A DNA stretch of 10,880 bases from Limivivens sp034101475 (GCA_034101475.1 JAXEJQ010000162.1:1-10880), one strand, 5' to 3'; numbered from the stretch's first letter, positions 1-5,979 are shown. Numbers and translations are program-made. The notes: generated by a model not told the origin, from the sequence alone.

Positions 1-551
1 AGTATACCTCTCTGCAGTCCGGACAGGAAGCGGCGAAATCCCCGGAACCGGAATTTACCGATCTGGATCTCGGTATGGTGATCCGGGAGGTAACCGCTCA
101 GTTCGAGACGCTGTGCCAGGCGGAAGGCTATCTGTTGGAAACAGACATCCGGCCCGGACTTCTGGTACGGGGAAGCAGACAGCAGTTATCCAGGGTTCTG
201 TACAATCTGATTGACAATGGACTCAGTCATTCCGGAGAAAACAGAAAGGTCTGTATCACCGCATCTGAAAGAAAGAGTGTTGTCCGGGTGGAGGTCCGGG
301 ACTTCGGAGAGGGGATCCCCAGGAACGATCTGCCTTATATCTGGGAGCGATATTTTACGCTGAAGCAGCGAAAGCGAAACGCGAAGGGTTCCGGACTGGG
401 CCTGGCCATATCCCGGGAAATTCTGCTGGCGCACGGGGCCGGATTCGGGGTGGAAAGTGAAGAGGGAGAGGGAAGCGTTTTCTGGTTCGAGCTGGAGAAA
501 AGGTCTCCGGAAGAGACCGGTATGAAACAGGAAAATCAGCCCCATGCCTGA
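1..551 (+). CDS. Sensor histidine kinase, C-terminal ATPase domain (5' end outside window)
   Basis: This is the C-terminal part of a two-component sensor histidine kinase; the reading frame is open from base 3, so the true start lies upstream, and the ATG at 75 is internal. The visible residues form a GHKL/HATPase_c domain: an N box (NLIDNGLSHS, about bases 210-240), a G1 box (DFGEGIP), an F-box-like stretch (YIWERYFTLKQRK) and a G2 box (KGSGLGLAIS), ending with the usual GSVFWFEL strand. In the family this domain binds ATP and phosphorylates a histidine in an upstream dimerisation domain, which then passes the phosphate to a response regulator. Neither the sensor part, the phosphorylated histidine nor the partner regulator is visible, so the signal is unknown. 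The gene converges on galT, and its last codons overlap the terminator hairpin used from the opposite strand. Confidence 0.93.
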   Translation, partial: YTSLQSGQEAAKSPEPEFTDLDLGMVIREVTAQFETLCQAEGYLLETDIRPGLLVRGSRQQLSRVLYNLIDNGLSHSGENRKVCITASERKSVVRVEVRDFGEGIPRNDLPYIWERYFTLKQRKRNAKGSGLGLAISREILLAHGAGFGVESEEGEGSVFWFELEKRSPEETGMKQENQPHA

Positions 552-566
552 GAGACAGGGGCTGAT
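535..566 (-). terminator. Rho-independent-type terminator of the galK-galT operon
   Basis: A perfect 9-bp stem, ATCAGCCCC (535-543) against GGGGCTGAT (558-566), has a 14-nt loop. Read on the minus strand it is followed by a U-rich run (ATTTTCCTGTTT), so it fits termination of galT transcripts, whose stop is 77 nt before it. On the plus strand no T tract follows. The hairpin covers the last codons and stop of the histidine kinase gene. Confidence 0.7.
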
Positions 567-579
567 CGGTAATGATTCC

Positions 580-606
580 TTATGATTTGCCCGACAAATG
601 AGCCTT
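580..606 (+). repeat. Dispersed near-palindromic repeat, copy 1 (beyond galT)
   Basis: The core TTGCCCGACAAATGAGCCTT (587-606) matches 19 of 20 bases of the reverse complement of 3501-3520, and its left flank TTATGATTTGCCCG (580-593) matches 5638-5651 exactly. Bases 585-599 form a perfect inverted repeat, ATTTG-N5-CAAAT. No convincing promoter precedes this copy, unlike the other two. It could be a regulator binding site or the end of a mobile or decayed element. Confidence 0.6.
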
Positions 607-626
607 ATGTTGACGAGCCTTATGTT
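600..626. repeat. Short tandem direct repeat, 12 bp twice with 15-bp period
   Basis: GAGCCTTATGTT occurs at 600-611 and again at 615-626, separated by GAC. It lies between the kinase and galT stop codons and overlaps the right end of repeat copy 1. No function can be assigned. Confidence 0.55.
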
Positions 627-642
627 TGATTAGGGTTCAGAT

Positions 643-2136
643 TTATAATGTGCTGATAAATCTCAGAAAGGCTTCTCTGCCTTCCGGTGTGCATTTGTAA
701 ACACCGGCATCCTCCAGAACGCCTACGAAGACTCTGCCGATTTCTTCCCGGAGGATCGCCATGACGTTTTCGCTGTTGAGCTCCGGGTGTCTGGGAAGAA
801 ATTCGTCCACCCAGTCCGCGTGTTTTTCCAGTACCTCGTTGGAGCGGATATCTTTGCCAGCCAGAAGATATTCGGACAGAAGCTGCATTTCCTCCTTCAG
901 ACGGGCGGGAAGCACAGCCAGTCCCATAACCTCGATCAGGCCGATATTTTCCTTCTTGATGTGATGGTACCGGGCATGGGGATGGTAAAGGCCCAGGGGA
1001 CATTCCTCCGTGGTAATGTTGTTGCGCAGGGCCAGATCCAGCTCAAAGGTGTCGCCCACTTTTCTGGCAATGGGGGTAATGGTGTTGTGGGGTTCCCCGT
1101 CTGTTTCAGCCAGAATGAATGCCGCTTCGTCGGTATAACTCCGCCAATGGTTCAGAATATGCTCCGCCAGATCGGTCAGACGGTCTGCGTCTTTGTGGCG
1201 GATACGGATGACGGACAGGGGCCATTTTACGATTCCGGCCTCAACGTCCTCGTATCCTTTGATGGTCACATGCCTTTCAATGGGGGCCTTTGCCATGGCG
1301 AAGGTATAATTTCCGCCCTGGTAATGGTCGTGGCTCAGGATGGAGCCGCCCACGATGGGGAGATCGGCATTGGAACCAATGAAATAGTGGGGGAACAGCT
1401 TGATGAAATCAAACAGTTTTACGAAGGTTGCCCGTTCAATTTTCATCGGAATATGTTCATAATTAAACAGAATGCAGTGCTCATTGTAATAAACGTAAGG
1501 AGAATACTGGAAGCCCCAGGCACTGTTGTTGATGGTCAGCGGGATGGTCCGGTGATTCTGCCTTGCCGGATGGTTGACCCGGCCTGCATAGCCTACATTT
1601 TCCTTGCAGAGAAGGCATTTCGGATAGCCGCTCTGTTTGGCCAGCTTGGCGGCAGCGATGGCTTTCGGATCTTTTTCAGGCTTGGAAAGGTTGATGGAAA
1701 TATCAATATCGCCGTATTCGCTGGGAACCTTCCAGCGAATGTCCTTTTTAATCCGGTAACGGCGGATGTAATCCGTATCCTGGCTTAATTTATAGAAATA
1801 GTCCGTGGCTTTTTTGGGATCTTCCTGATAGAGGGCAGCAAATTTTCCATTGATCTCGCTGGGACGGGGAACCAGACAGCCCATGAGTCTGGTGTCGAAC
1901 AGGTCGCGGTATACCACGCTGTTGCTTTCCAGCAGCCCTTTTTCAGCCGCGTAATCCAGCAGCTCTTTCAGAGTCTCTTCCAGGTCAACATCTGCATAAT
2001 CTTCTTCCGGCTCTTCGTAGGTATCTTCTCCAAGCACCTCCAAAATCCGGTTTACGGCATAGATCCGGTCTTCTTCGGAAATCAATCCGGTTTCCAGACC
2101 ATACTGAACCAGCTTCTTTACGCTGTTATAAAACAT
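643..2136 (-). CDS. galT: UDP-glucose--hexose-1-phosphate uridylyltransferase, class II GalT
   Basis: GalT transfers UMP between UDP-glucose and galactose 1-phosphate, giving glucose 1-phosphate and UDP-galactose in the cytoplasmic Leloir pathway. The 497-residue product has the length and layout of the class II family found in Firmicutes, rather than the roughly 350-residue class I enzyme. A histidine-rich motif GGSILSHDHYQGG lies at residues 263-275 and probably corresponds to the nucleotide-transfer site. A second block, HPHARYHH (385-392), precedes the conserved IGLIEVMGLAVLPARL stretch; a CxxC pair is at 174-177. The ATG at 2136 follows a good AGAGGAGG site and lies 14 bp after the galK stop, so the two genes are cotranscribed. 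No galE or galM is in the window, so UDP-galactose epimerisation must be encoded elsewhere. The frame is intact. Confidence 0.97.
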   Translation of the reverse strand: MFYNSVKKLVQYGLETGLISEEDRIYAVNRILEVLGEDTYEEPEEDYADVDLEETLKELLDYAAEKGLLESNSVVYRDLFDTRLMGCLVPRPSEINGKFAALYQEDPKKATDYFYKLSQDTDYIRRYRIKKDIRWKVPSEYGDIDISINLSKPEKDPKAIAAAKLAKQSGYPKCLLCKENVGYAGRVNHPARQNHRTIPLTINNSAWGFQYSPYVYYNEHCILFNYEHIPMKIERATFVKLFDFIKLFPHYFIGSNADLPIVGGSILSHDHYQGGNYTFAMAKAPIERHVTIKGYEDVEAGIVKWPLSVIRIRHKDADRLTDLAEHILNHWRSYTDEAAFILAETDGEPHNTITPIARKVGDTFELDLALRNNITTEECPLGLYHPHARYHHIKKENIGLIEVMGLAVLPARLKEEMQLLSEYLLAGKDIRSNEVLEKHADWVDEFLPRHPELNSENVMAILREEIGRVFVGVLEDAGVYKCTPEGREAFLRFISTL

Positions 2137-2150
2137 ATCGTTTCCTCCTC

Positions 2151-3329
2151 TTAACAGGCGCTAAGCTTTCCGGCTCCGTTGCCGATCTCTACCACATAGA
2201 AATCTGCAGCATAACCGATTTTTTCCTTGTAAGCTGTACCGACCTTCTCAATGAAGCGGTCAATGGAATCTGTTTCCACGATGCTCACGGTGCATCCGCC
2301 GAAGCCTGCGCCGGTCATACGGGAACCGATCACACCTTCACATTTCCAGGCTTCTTCCACCAGGGTATCCAGCTCGATTCCGGTTACCTCGTAGTCATCG
2401 CGGAGGGATACGTGGGAGTCGTTCATCAGTTTTCCGAATTTTGCGATATCGTTATTTTTCAGGGCATCCACAGCCTGAATGGTCCGCTGGTTTTCGTAAA
2501 CGGCATGGCGGGCGCGCTTCCGGCGGATGGGGTCTTTTACAGCGTCTTTTACGGCCTCAAACTCTTCGATGGTCAGAGCACCCAGACTCGGAACCTCTTT
2601 TACCTTCTGAATCTCAGCCAGAGCAGTTTCGCATTCGCTTCTTCGCTCGTTGTATTTGGAGTCACCCAGACCGCGCTTTTTATTGGAGCAGGCAATCACG
2701 ATTTTGGCATTTTCCAGCTTAATCGGCGCGTACTGGAAGCTTAAGTCGCTGGTATCCAGGAAAATGGCCTGATCCTTTTTGCCCATGGCGATGGCGAACT
2801 GATCCATGATGCCGCAGTTGACACCGTTGTAATTGTTTTCCGAATACTGGCCGAACAGAGCCAGATCAACGTTGGTCAGACTGTCATAGCCGTACATATC
2901 ACGCAGCATAACGCCGGTTGCCAGCTCCACGGAAGCGGAGGAGGAAAGACCGGAGCCATTGGGGATGTTGCCGTACAGAACCATGTCGAAGCCATCGGTC
3001 ACAGCATAACCCTTTTGAAGAAAGGCCCACATCACACCCTTGGGATAGGCGGTCCAGTTCTTCTCACTCTTCGGCTTTAAATCTTCCAGGGAAGATTCCA
3101 CCACGCCTGTTTTTTCAAAGTTCATGGAGTAGAAGCGAAGCTTATTGTCCGTTCTCTTTCTGGCGATCATGTAGGTGCCGATGGTCAGGGCGCAGGGGAA
3201 CACATGGCCTCCGTTGTAATCGGTATGCTCACCGATCAGGTTCACGCGTCCCGGTGCAAAGTAGCTGCGGATTTCGCCCTCCGCGCCGAATTTTTCTTCA
3301 AAACATTGTCTGATTTCTTCCATTTTCAT
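2151..3329 (-). CDS. galK: Galactokinase
   Basis: Galactokinase uses ATP to phosphorylate galactose at C1, the first committed Leloir step, in the cytoplasm. The 392-residue product carries all three GHMP-kinase motifs. Motif 1 is PGRVNLIGEHTDYNGG (26-41), which contains the galactokinase signature and a likely catalytic arginine (R28). Motif 2 is the ATP-binding GSGLSSSAS (125-133). Motif 3 is GAGFGG (340-345). D176 in the MDQFA segment fits the catalytic base. The first ATG (MKMEEI) is chosen because an AGGAGG site (complement of 3339-3344) ends 9 nt upstream of it; starting at the third residue would leave a worse spacing. It is the first gene of the operon, followed by galT after 14 bp, and is preceded by a long structured leader and a near-consensus promoter. 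Confidence 0.98.
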   Translation of the reverse strand: MKMEEIRQCFEEKFGAEGEIRSYFAPGRVNLIGEHTDYNGGHVFPCALTIGTYMIARKRTDNKLRFYSMNFEKTGVVESSLEDLKPKSEKNWTAYPKGVMWAFLQKGYAVTDGFDMVLYGNIPNGSGLSSSASVELATGVMLRDMYGYDSLTNVDLALFGQYSENNYNGVNCGIMDQFAIAMGKKDQAIFLDTSDLSFQYAPIKLENAKIVIACSNKKRGLGDSKYNERRSECETALAEIQKVKEVPSLGALTIEEFEAVKDAVKDPIRRKRARHAVYENQRTIQAVDALKNNDIAKFGKLMNDSHVSLRDDYEVTGIELDTLVEEAWKCEGVIGSRMTGAGFGGCTVSIVETDSIDRFIEKVGTAYKEKIGYAADFYVVEIGNGAGKLSAC

Positions 3330-3437
3330 CGAATGGGCCCTCCTGAATATCCATAAAATCGTTTTGCTGTATCTGCGAAGACATGGAGCGAATACGAAGG
3401 TTCGTCCTGTCTCCGTAATCCCCTTATAATTTCATGA

Positions 3438-3505
3438 GCCAAGGGACATATGGACATGGAAATCCGTGCTTGCATGGATTTTCATGGCTATGGGTCCCGC
3501 AAGGC
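3438..3505 (-). other. Long imperfect hairpin in the galK leader
   Basis: Nested complementary arms fold this stretch into one long hairpin. CATGGAAATCC (3455-3465) pairs with GGATTTTCATG (3476-3486) around a 10-nt loop with one G-U pair. ATA/TAT and GGGAC/GTCCC (3443-3450 with 3489-3498) extend it, and GCC/GGC (3438-3440 with 3503-3505) closes the base. It lies in the galK 5' untranslated region, about 110 nt before the start codon. A second small hairpin (GGAG 3385-3388 with CTCC 3411-3414) lies between it and galK. There is no T tract, so it is not an ordinary terminator. It may be a regulatory leader, an mRNA stabiliser or a palindromic repeat element. Nothing else was recognised in 3330-3609. 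Confidence 0.55.
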
Positions 3506-3524
3506 GCATTTGTCGGGCAATTTA
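3501..3524 (-). repeat. Dispersed near-palindromic repeat, copy 2 (at the galK transcription start)
   Basis: On the minus strand the sequence TTGCCCGACAAATGCGCCTT (3501-3520) differs from copy 1 at one base in 20. It starts 8 nt after the galK -10 box, so it would be the very 5' end of the mRNA, or an operator across the transcription start. The palindrome arms are AATTG and CAAAT, with one mismatch. Confidence 0.65.
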
Positions 3525-3528
3525 TTTC

Positions 3529-3557
3529 ATTATAGTGCGCAGAAAGCATGCCCGCAA
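3529..3557 (-). promoter_or_regulatory. galK-galT promoter
   Basis: On the minus strand a -35 box TTGCGG (complement of 3552-3557) is separated by exactly 17 nt from a consensus -10 box TATAAT (complement of 3529-3534). The predicted start near 3522 gives a leader of about 190 nt before galK. The score is good by eye, but no experiment is implied. Confidence 0.75.
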
Positions 3558-3609
3558 TAAATATATTAGCGATTAATTACACGATATTGAGATTTCTGCC
3601 GGGGGCTGC

Positions 3610-3861
3610 TTATTTCCCGACTGTCCCTTTTGGAATGCTTAACCGGCCGCGGTATTGCAGCGGTGTTTCTCCCTCCTGACTTTTAAACACTTTTATGAAA
3701 TAAGATACACTTTCAAAACCGACTTTGTCACCGATTGCCGAGACACTGAGATTTGTTGTGCGCAGCAGTTTTTTTGCCTTTTCCAGGCGGATGACCTGGA
3801 TGTAATGAGAGCAGCTGCAGCCAATGTGCTTCGAAAAATGCCGTAGAATACAGTGACAGCC
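3610..3861 (-). pseudogene. AraC-family regulator remnant, C-terminal DNA-binding end only
   Basis: The minus-strand frame from about 3861 down to a TAA at 3610-3612 encodes roughly 83 residues that read as the end of an AraC/XylS DNA-binding domain. It begins near LRHFSKHIGC, then IRLEKAKKLLRTTNLSVS, the second helix-turn-helix (AIGDKVGFESVSYFIKVFK) and the closing TPLQYR. Intact family members have a full two-HTH domain of about 100 residues, usually behind a sensing domain. Here the first HTH is mostly missing, no start codon exists, and the frame hits a stop at 3874-3876. The remnant lies upstream of galK on the same strand and breaks off against a truncated plus-strand frame. Its former target is unknown. 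A functional short protein is unlikely. Confidence 0.82.
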
Positions 3862-4022
3862 ATACCGTGGAGGTCATTGTGGAAGACGGTCCTCTGGCCT
3901 TCCAGGTTGAGGATGAGGAAGTGAAAGCAGCTCTTGACAGATTTCCGGAAGGAACTTCTTTTACCTTTGAAGCCGCGCAGACAGCGGAAGGCCGTAAAAT
4001 AACGAAAATTCTGGGGGAATAG
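3843..4022 (+). pseudogene. C-terminal fragment of an unidentified protein
   Basis: An open plus-strand frame of about 59 codons ends in TAG at 4020-4022. It reads like real coding sequence (VEYSDSHTVEVIVEDG, then FPEGTSFTFEAAQ and EGRKITKILGE), rich in charged residues and beta-prone. It has no ATG and no ribosome binding site; the frame only extends back to a stop at 3792-3794 through sequence that belongs to the AraC remnant on the other strand. I do not recognise the family. Together with the abutting AraC remnant it looks like the surviving 3' end of a gene formerly divergent from the regulator. From 4023 to 4134 I see no gene and no convincing promoter. Confidence 0.55.
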
Positions 4023-4134
4023 TTCCGTGGGAATAAAGACAACACGCCGGTAAAAACAGATGCCCTATGAACCAGACAAGCTCCCCGGACATACGTTATA
4101 GAAAAAGGGAATACCCTTCCAGAAAGGGCAAAGG

Positions 4135-4608
4135 ATGGCATATACAACGTTTGTGCCCATAACGGGCACGATTTTGAATATTGTCCGGGAACGGGACTGC
4201 TGCAGCCAGTTTATGTCTCTGCGCGTAGGCAGCGGAATCATCAATTTTCTCATCGGACCGGAAACGCAGGTGATTGAGAACCGGAGGCTTCGGCCCGGAA
4301 TGCAGGTGACGGCATTTTACGACAGCAGCCTTCCGGTTCCGCTGATTTTCCCGCCGCAGTACCGGGCCCAGCTGATTGCTGTCCCGGGCAGGAATGAGCA
4401 GGTGGTGCTGAACTATTTTGATCGGAATCTGCTGGCAGCGGATGGTTCGCTGCAGCTGAACCTGGGAAGGAATACCGATATTGAAACCTTAAACGGACAG
4501 AGCTTCACCTGCAGCCTGGGGAATCGGAACCTTCTGGTCTTTTATTCCATGACGACCAGGAGTATTCCGCCTCAGACGACGCCGAGGAAAATCGTGGTGC
4601 TGTGTTAA
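4135..4608 (+). CDS. Hypothetical protein of a Clostridial family
   Basis: This encodes 157 residues with no signal peptide, no membrane segment and one Cys-Cys pair (residues 22-23). Characteristic stretches are FVPITGTILNIVRE near the start, FLIGPETQVIENRRLRPGMQVTAFYD, PLIFPPQYRAQLIAV in the middle, and FYSMTTRSIPPQTTP near the end. From memory, proteins with this pattern recur in Clostridia as uncharacterised. The alternating hydrophobic pattern suggests an all-beta, possibly OB-like, cytoplasmic protein, but this is inference and no function is assigned. An AAAGGG site about 6 nt before the ATG serves as a weak ribosome binding site. It lies in a small hairpin, CCCTT (4114-4118) with AAGGG (4124-4128), which might limit translation. 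The stop overlaps the stop of the convergent peptidase gene. Confidence 0.85.
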   Translation: MAYTTFVPITGTILNIVRERDCCSQFMSLRVGSGIINFLIGPETQVIENRRLRPGMQVTAFYDSSLPVPLIFPPQYRAQLIAVPGRNEQVVLNYFDRNLLAADGSLQLNLGRNTDIETLNGQSFTCSLGNRNLLVFYSMTTRSIPPQTTPRKIVVLC

Positions 4609-5474
4609 ATACTGTAGGCCCAGAGATTCCGGATCTGGGGAATCAGCCCTTCGATATCCCAGGTTTTCTGGCTGTTCTTTTTGCTGTTTGGGTCAAGAAC
4701 CTGGATGGTTCCGTCGGAATGGACTTTGGCCAGTACAATGAAATGGCCGGAAGAAGTAAAGTCCCCGGGGCCGACTGTGCAGATGATGGGCATGCCGGCC
4801 TGCAGTGTTTCGATGATATGGTCGGCGTCAAAGGTGACGGTATGTACGGTAAGCCCCAGATAACGGGCGCCGCTGTCCATGAGATCCCAGGAGGATCCCA
4901 CTCCGTCTACGTAGTAGCTCTGGCTGTCTGCCATGCACGCCACCTGATAGGGATTCCAGTCGGTGTCGCCGGTGAGACCGCATGTGACCATGGAAAGGCA
5001 GGTGGGGCCGCAGCCGTTGACGGCCAGGAAATTATTTCCGTAGGTCTCGTAGCCCCAGCGTTCGTCCCACTGCAGGAATAACGGGATTTCACCCGGAATC
5101 ACATCTTCTGTCAGATCAATGGGGTCGTGCCGGTCTTTGTTTTTGGGATAATCCAGAACAAACTGCGTTGTTTCAGGATATTTTTCCATCATCTCGATCA
5201 GGCTTTCCGGATACTCCACGGAGGCCAGCCGCCTGGAAGTCAGAACGTTCTTACCGGATCGGAGCAGGAACAGAACCAGTCCGATACAGATCAGAAGTCC
5301 GAGAGCAGCCAGGTATTTCCGGCGCAGCGCCCGCTGGCGTCCGCGTCTGGATGCCGGGCTGTTTCGGCCTTTGACAGGAGTATTTCGGGTTTTATGGCTC
5401 CCTGGGCTCTGCGGACCCCTGTATTGGCTTCTCCGGCTCTGTCCGGTTCCGGCGGTCTTTGAATAGTTTCTCAT
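4605..5474 (-). CDS. Membrane-anchored C39-like cysteine peptidase
   Basis: The 289-residue product has a basic, Ser/Arg-rich N-terminal tail (1-53), one membrane segment (about 54-71, AALGLLICIGLVLFLL), a linker, and a papain-like C39-type domain. Likely catalytic residues are Q135 (oxyanion hole, PLFLQWDERWG), C155 (NGCGPTCLSM), H244 (SSGHFIVLAK) and D261 (VLDPNS), the usual order of the peptidase C39-like family. The positive-inside rule places the domain outside the cell. Unlike C39 domains of bacteriocin exporters there is no ABC transporter fused to it, so a role in processing a cell-surface protein or peptide is plausible but unproven. The start at 5474 is preferred over an in-frame ATG 21 codons upstream because AGGAGGGAG sits 5 nt before it. 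It converges on the small gene at 4135, with overlapping stops and no terminator between them. Confidence 0.9.
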   Translation of the reverse strand: MRNYSKTAGTGQSRRSQYRGPQSPGSHKTRNTPVKGRNSPASRRGRQRALRRKYLAALGLLICIGLVLFLLRSGKNVLTSRRLASVEYPESLIEMMEKYPETTQFVLDYPKNKDRHDPIDLTEDVIPGEIPLFLQWDERWGYETYGNNFLAVNGCGPTCLSMVTCGLTGDTDWNPYQVACMADSQSYYVDGVGSSWDLMDSGARYLGLTVHTVTFDADHIIETLQAGMPIICTVGPGDFTSSGHFIVLAKVHSDGTIQVLDPNSKKNSQKTWDIEGLIPQIRNLWAYSI

Positions 5475-5607
5475 AAAGCTCCCTCCTGCTTGAAACGGGT
5501 TTTTATTCCGGCAATGCTGTCCCGGGCAGGAAAGCATTTCATCACGTCTCTGAAGTCATTGTAGCTGCTGTAGGAGTTTCAGAAATAGCCATTCTATTGG
5601 CAAATCC

Positions 5608-5636
5608 TTGCGATATTCTCATCAAAATCTTAAAAA
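5608..5636 (+). promoter_or_regulatory. Putative promoter upstream of the structured leader
   Basis: TTGCGA (5608-5613), a 17-nt spacer, and TAAAAA (5631-5636) form a plausible sigma-A promoter with 4 of 6 matches at each box. Its support comes from symmetry with the galK promoter: the same TTGCG core at -35, the same spacer length, and the same TTGCCCG repeat starting 8 nt after the -10. The predicted start is near 5642. Confidence 0.5.
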
Positions 5637-5637
5637 T

Positions 5638-5662
5638 TTATGATTTGCCCGGCCAATGTGCC
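5638..5662 (+). repeat. Dispersed near-palindromic repeat, copy 3 (before the structured RNA)
   Basis: TTATGATTTGCCCG (5638-5651) is identical to 580-593. The following CCAATGTGCC is a diverged form of the CAAATG(A/C)GCC seen in the other two copies. The arms ATTTG and CCAAT keep the inverted repeat with one mismatch. It sits at the predicted transcription start of the promoter at 5608-5636. Confidence 0.5.
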
Positions 5663-5798
5663 GGGATTCGGATTCGCCGTTTGTCTGCTTTGCAGACCCG
5701 AATCCAGCGCCAAGACTCGCCAGAGAGTTTTGAACAGATGGAAGAGGAGTTTCATCCACAGGGCAAGAATTACACATTAATTCTTGCCCTTTTTGTTT
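5642..5798 (+). ncRNA. Candidate structured small RNA or attenuating leader
   Basis: About 155 nt between a putative promoter and a strong terminator form several hairpins. One is CCCGG (5648-5652) with CCGGG (5661-5665). A compound stem pairs GGATTCGG (5664-5671) with CCGAATCC (5698-5705), stacked on GTCTGC-TTT-GCAGAC (5683-5697). The first two share bases 5664-5665 and are therefore alternatives. ACTC/GAGT follows, and then the terminator. No start codon with a ribosome binding site was found; the only long frame runs straight through the terminator. It matches no riboswitch class that I recognise, and the T-box core motif is absent. It may be an independent RNA or a leader controlling read-through into the deglycosidase operon 208 nt downstream. 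Confidence 0.45.
5761..5798 (+). terminator. Strong Rho-independent terminator
   Basis: A perfect 12-bp stem, GGGCAAGAATTA (5761-5772) against TAATTCTTGCCC (5778-5789), has a 5-nt loop and is followed by TTTTTGTTT. It lies after no recognised gene, and the nearest plus-strand gene downstream begins at 6007. It therefore ends the candidate RNA, or acts as an attenuator of the operon. Confidence 0.9.
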
Positions 5799-5950
5799 GT
5801 GAAAAATCAGACAGAACCGATTCAGGAAAGAAAGAATGTTTTTCTGATTAAGATATCAAAAGCTTTTTCGGGGGAAACCGACTAAAATTGAAACATAGCA
5901 AGGACGAAGAGAGCAACGAAAACAAAAAGGAAAGTGAAAAGAAAAACAGT

Positions 5951-5979
5951 GCATACACATGTGAAAAAGATGCGTATGC
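5951..5979 (+). promoter_or_regulatory. Inverted repeat GCATAC-N17-GTATGC before the deglycosidase operon
   Basis: Perfect 6-bp arms (5951-5956 and 5974-5979) flank a 17-nt centre that includes the 8-bp palindrome CACATGTG (5956-5963). It ends 15 nt before the AGGAGG of the first operon gene. It could be an operator or an mRNA hairpin close to the ribosome binding site. From 5799 to 6006 no convincing -35/-10 pair was found; the stretch is purine-rich and carries the 10-bp palindrome AAAAGCTTTT (5858-5867). Confidence 0.4.

Noticed and set aside
600..626. CRISPR-like repeat
   Set aside because: There are only two 12-bp units with a 3-bp gap, with no array, spacers or cas genes.
787..1788. 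333-codon plus-strand ORF opposite galT
   Set aside because: It is the antisense frame of a clearly conserved galT and shows no family motifs or ribosome binding site.
3655..3846. 63-codon plus-strand ORF
   Set aside because: It is the complement of the AraC remnant, whose minus-strand translation shows clear helix-turn-helix similarity.
5472..5537. Longer N-terminus for the C39-like peptidase
   Set aside because: The extra 21 codons contain the downstream gene's AGGAGGGAG site, and the ATG at 5537 lacks a good site of its own.
5642..5798. T-box or other known riboswitch
   Set aside because: The T-box core motif is absent, and no class that I know fits the visible stems; it is left as an unclassified candidate.
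5597..5851. 84-codon plus-strand ORF over the structured region
   Set aside because: It has no ribosome binding site, and its frame runs through the promoter-like boxes, hairpins and the Rho-independent terminator, so it is better explained as non-coding RNA sequence.
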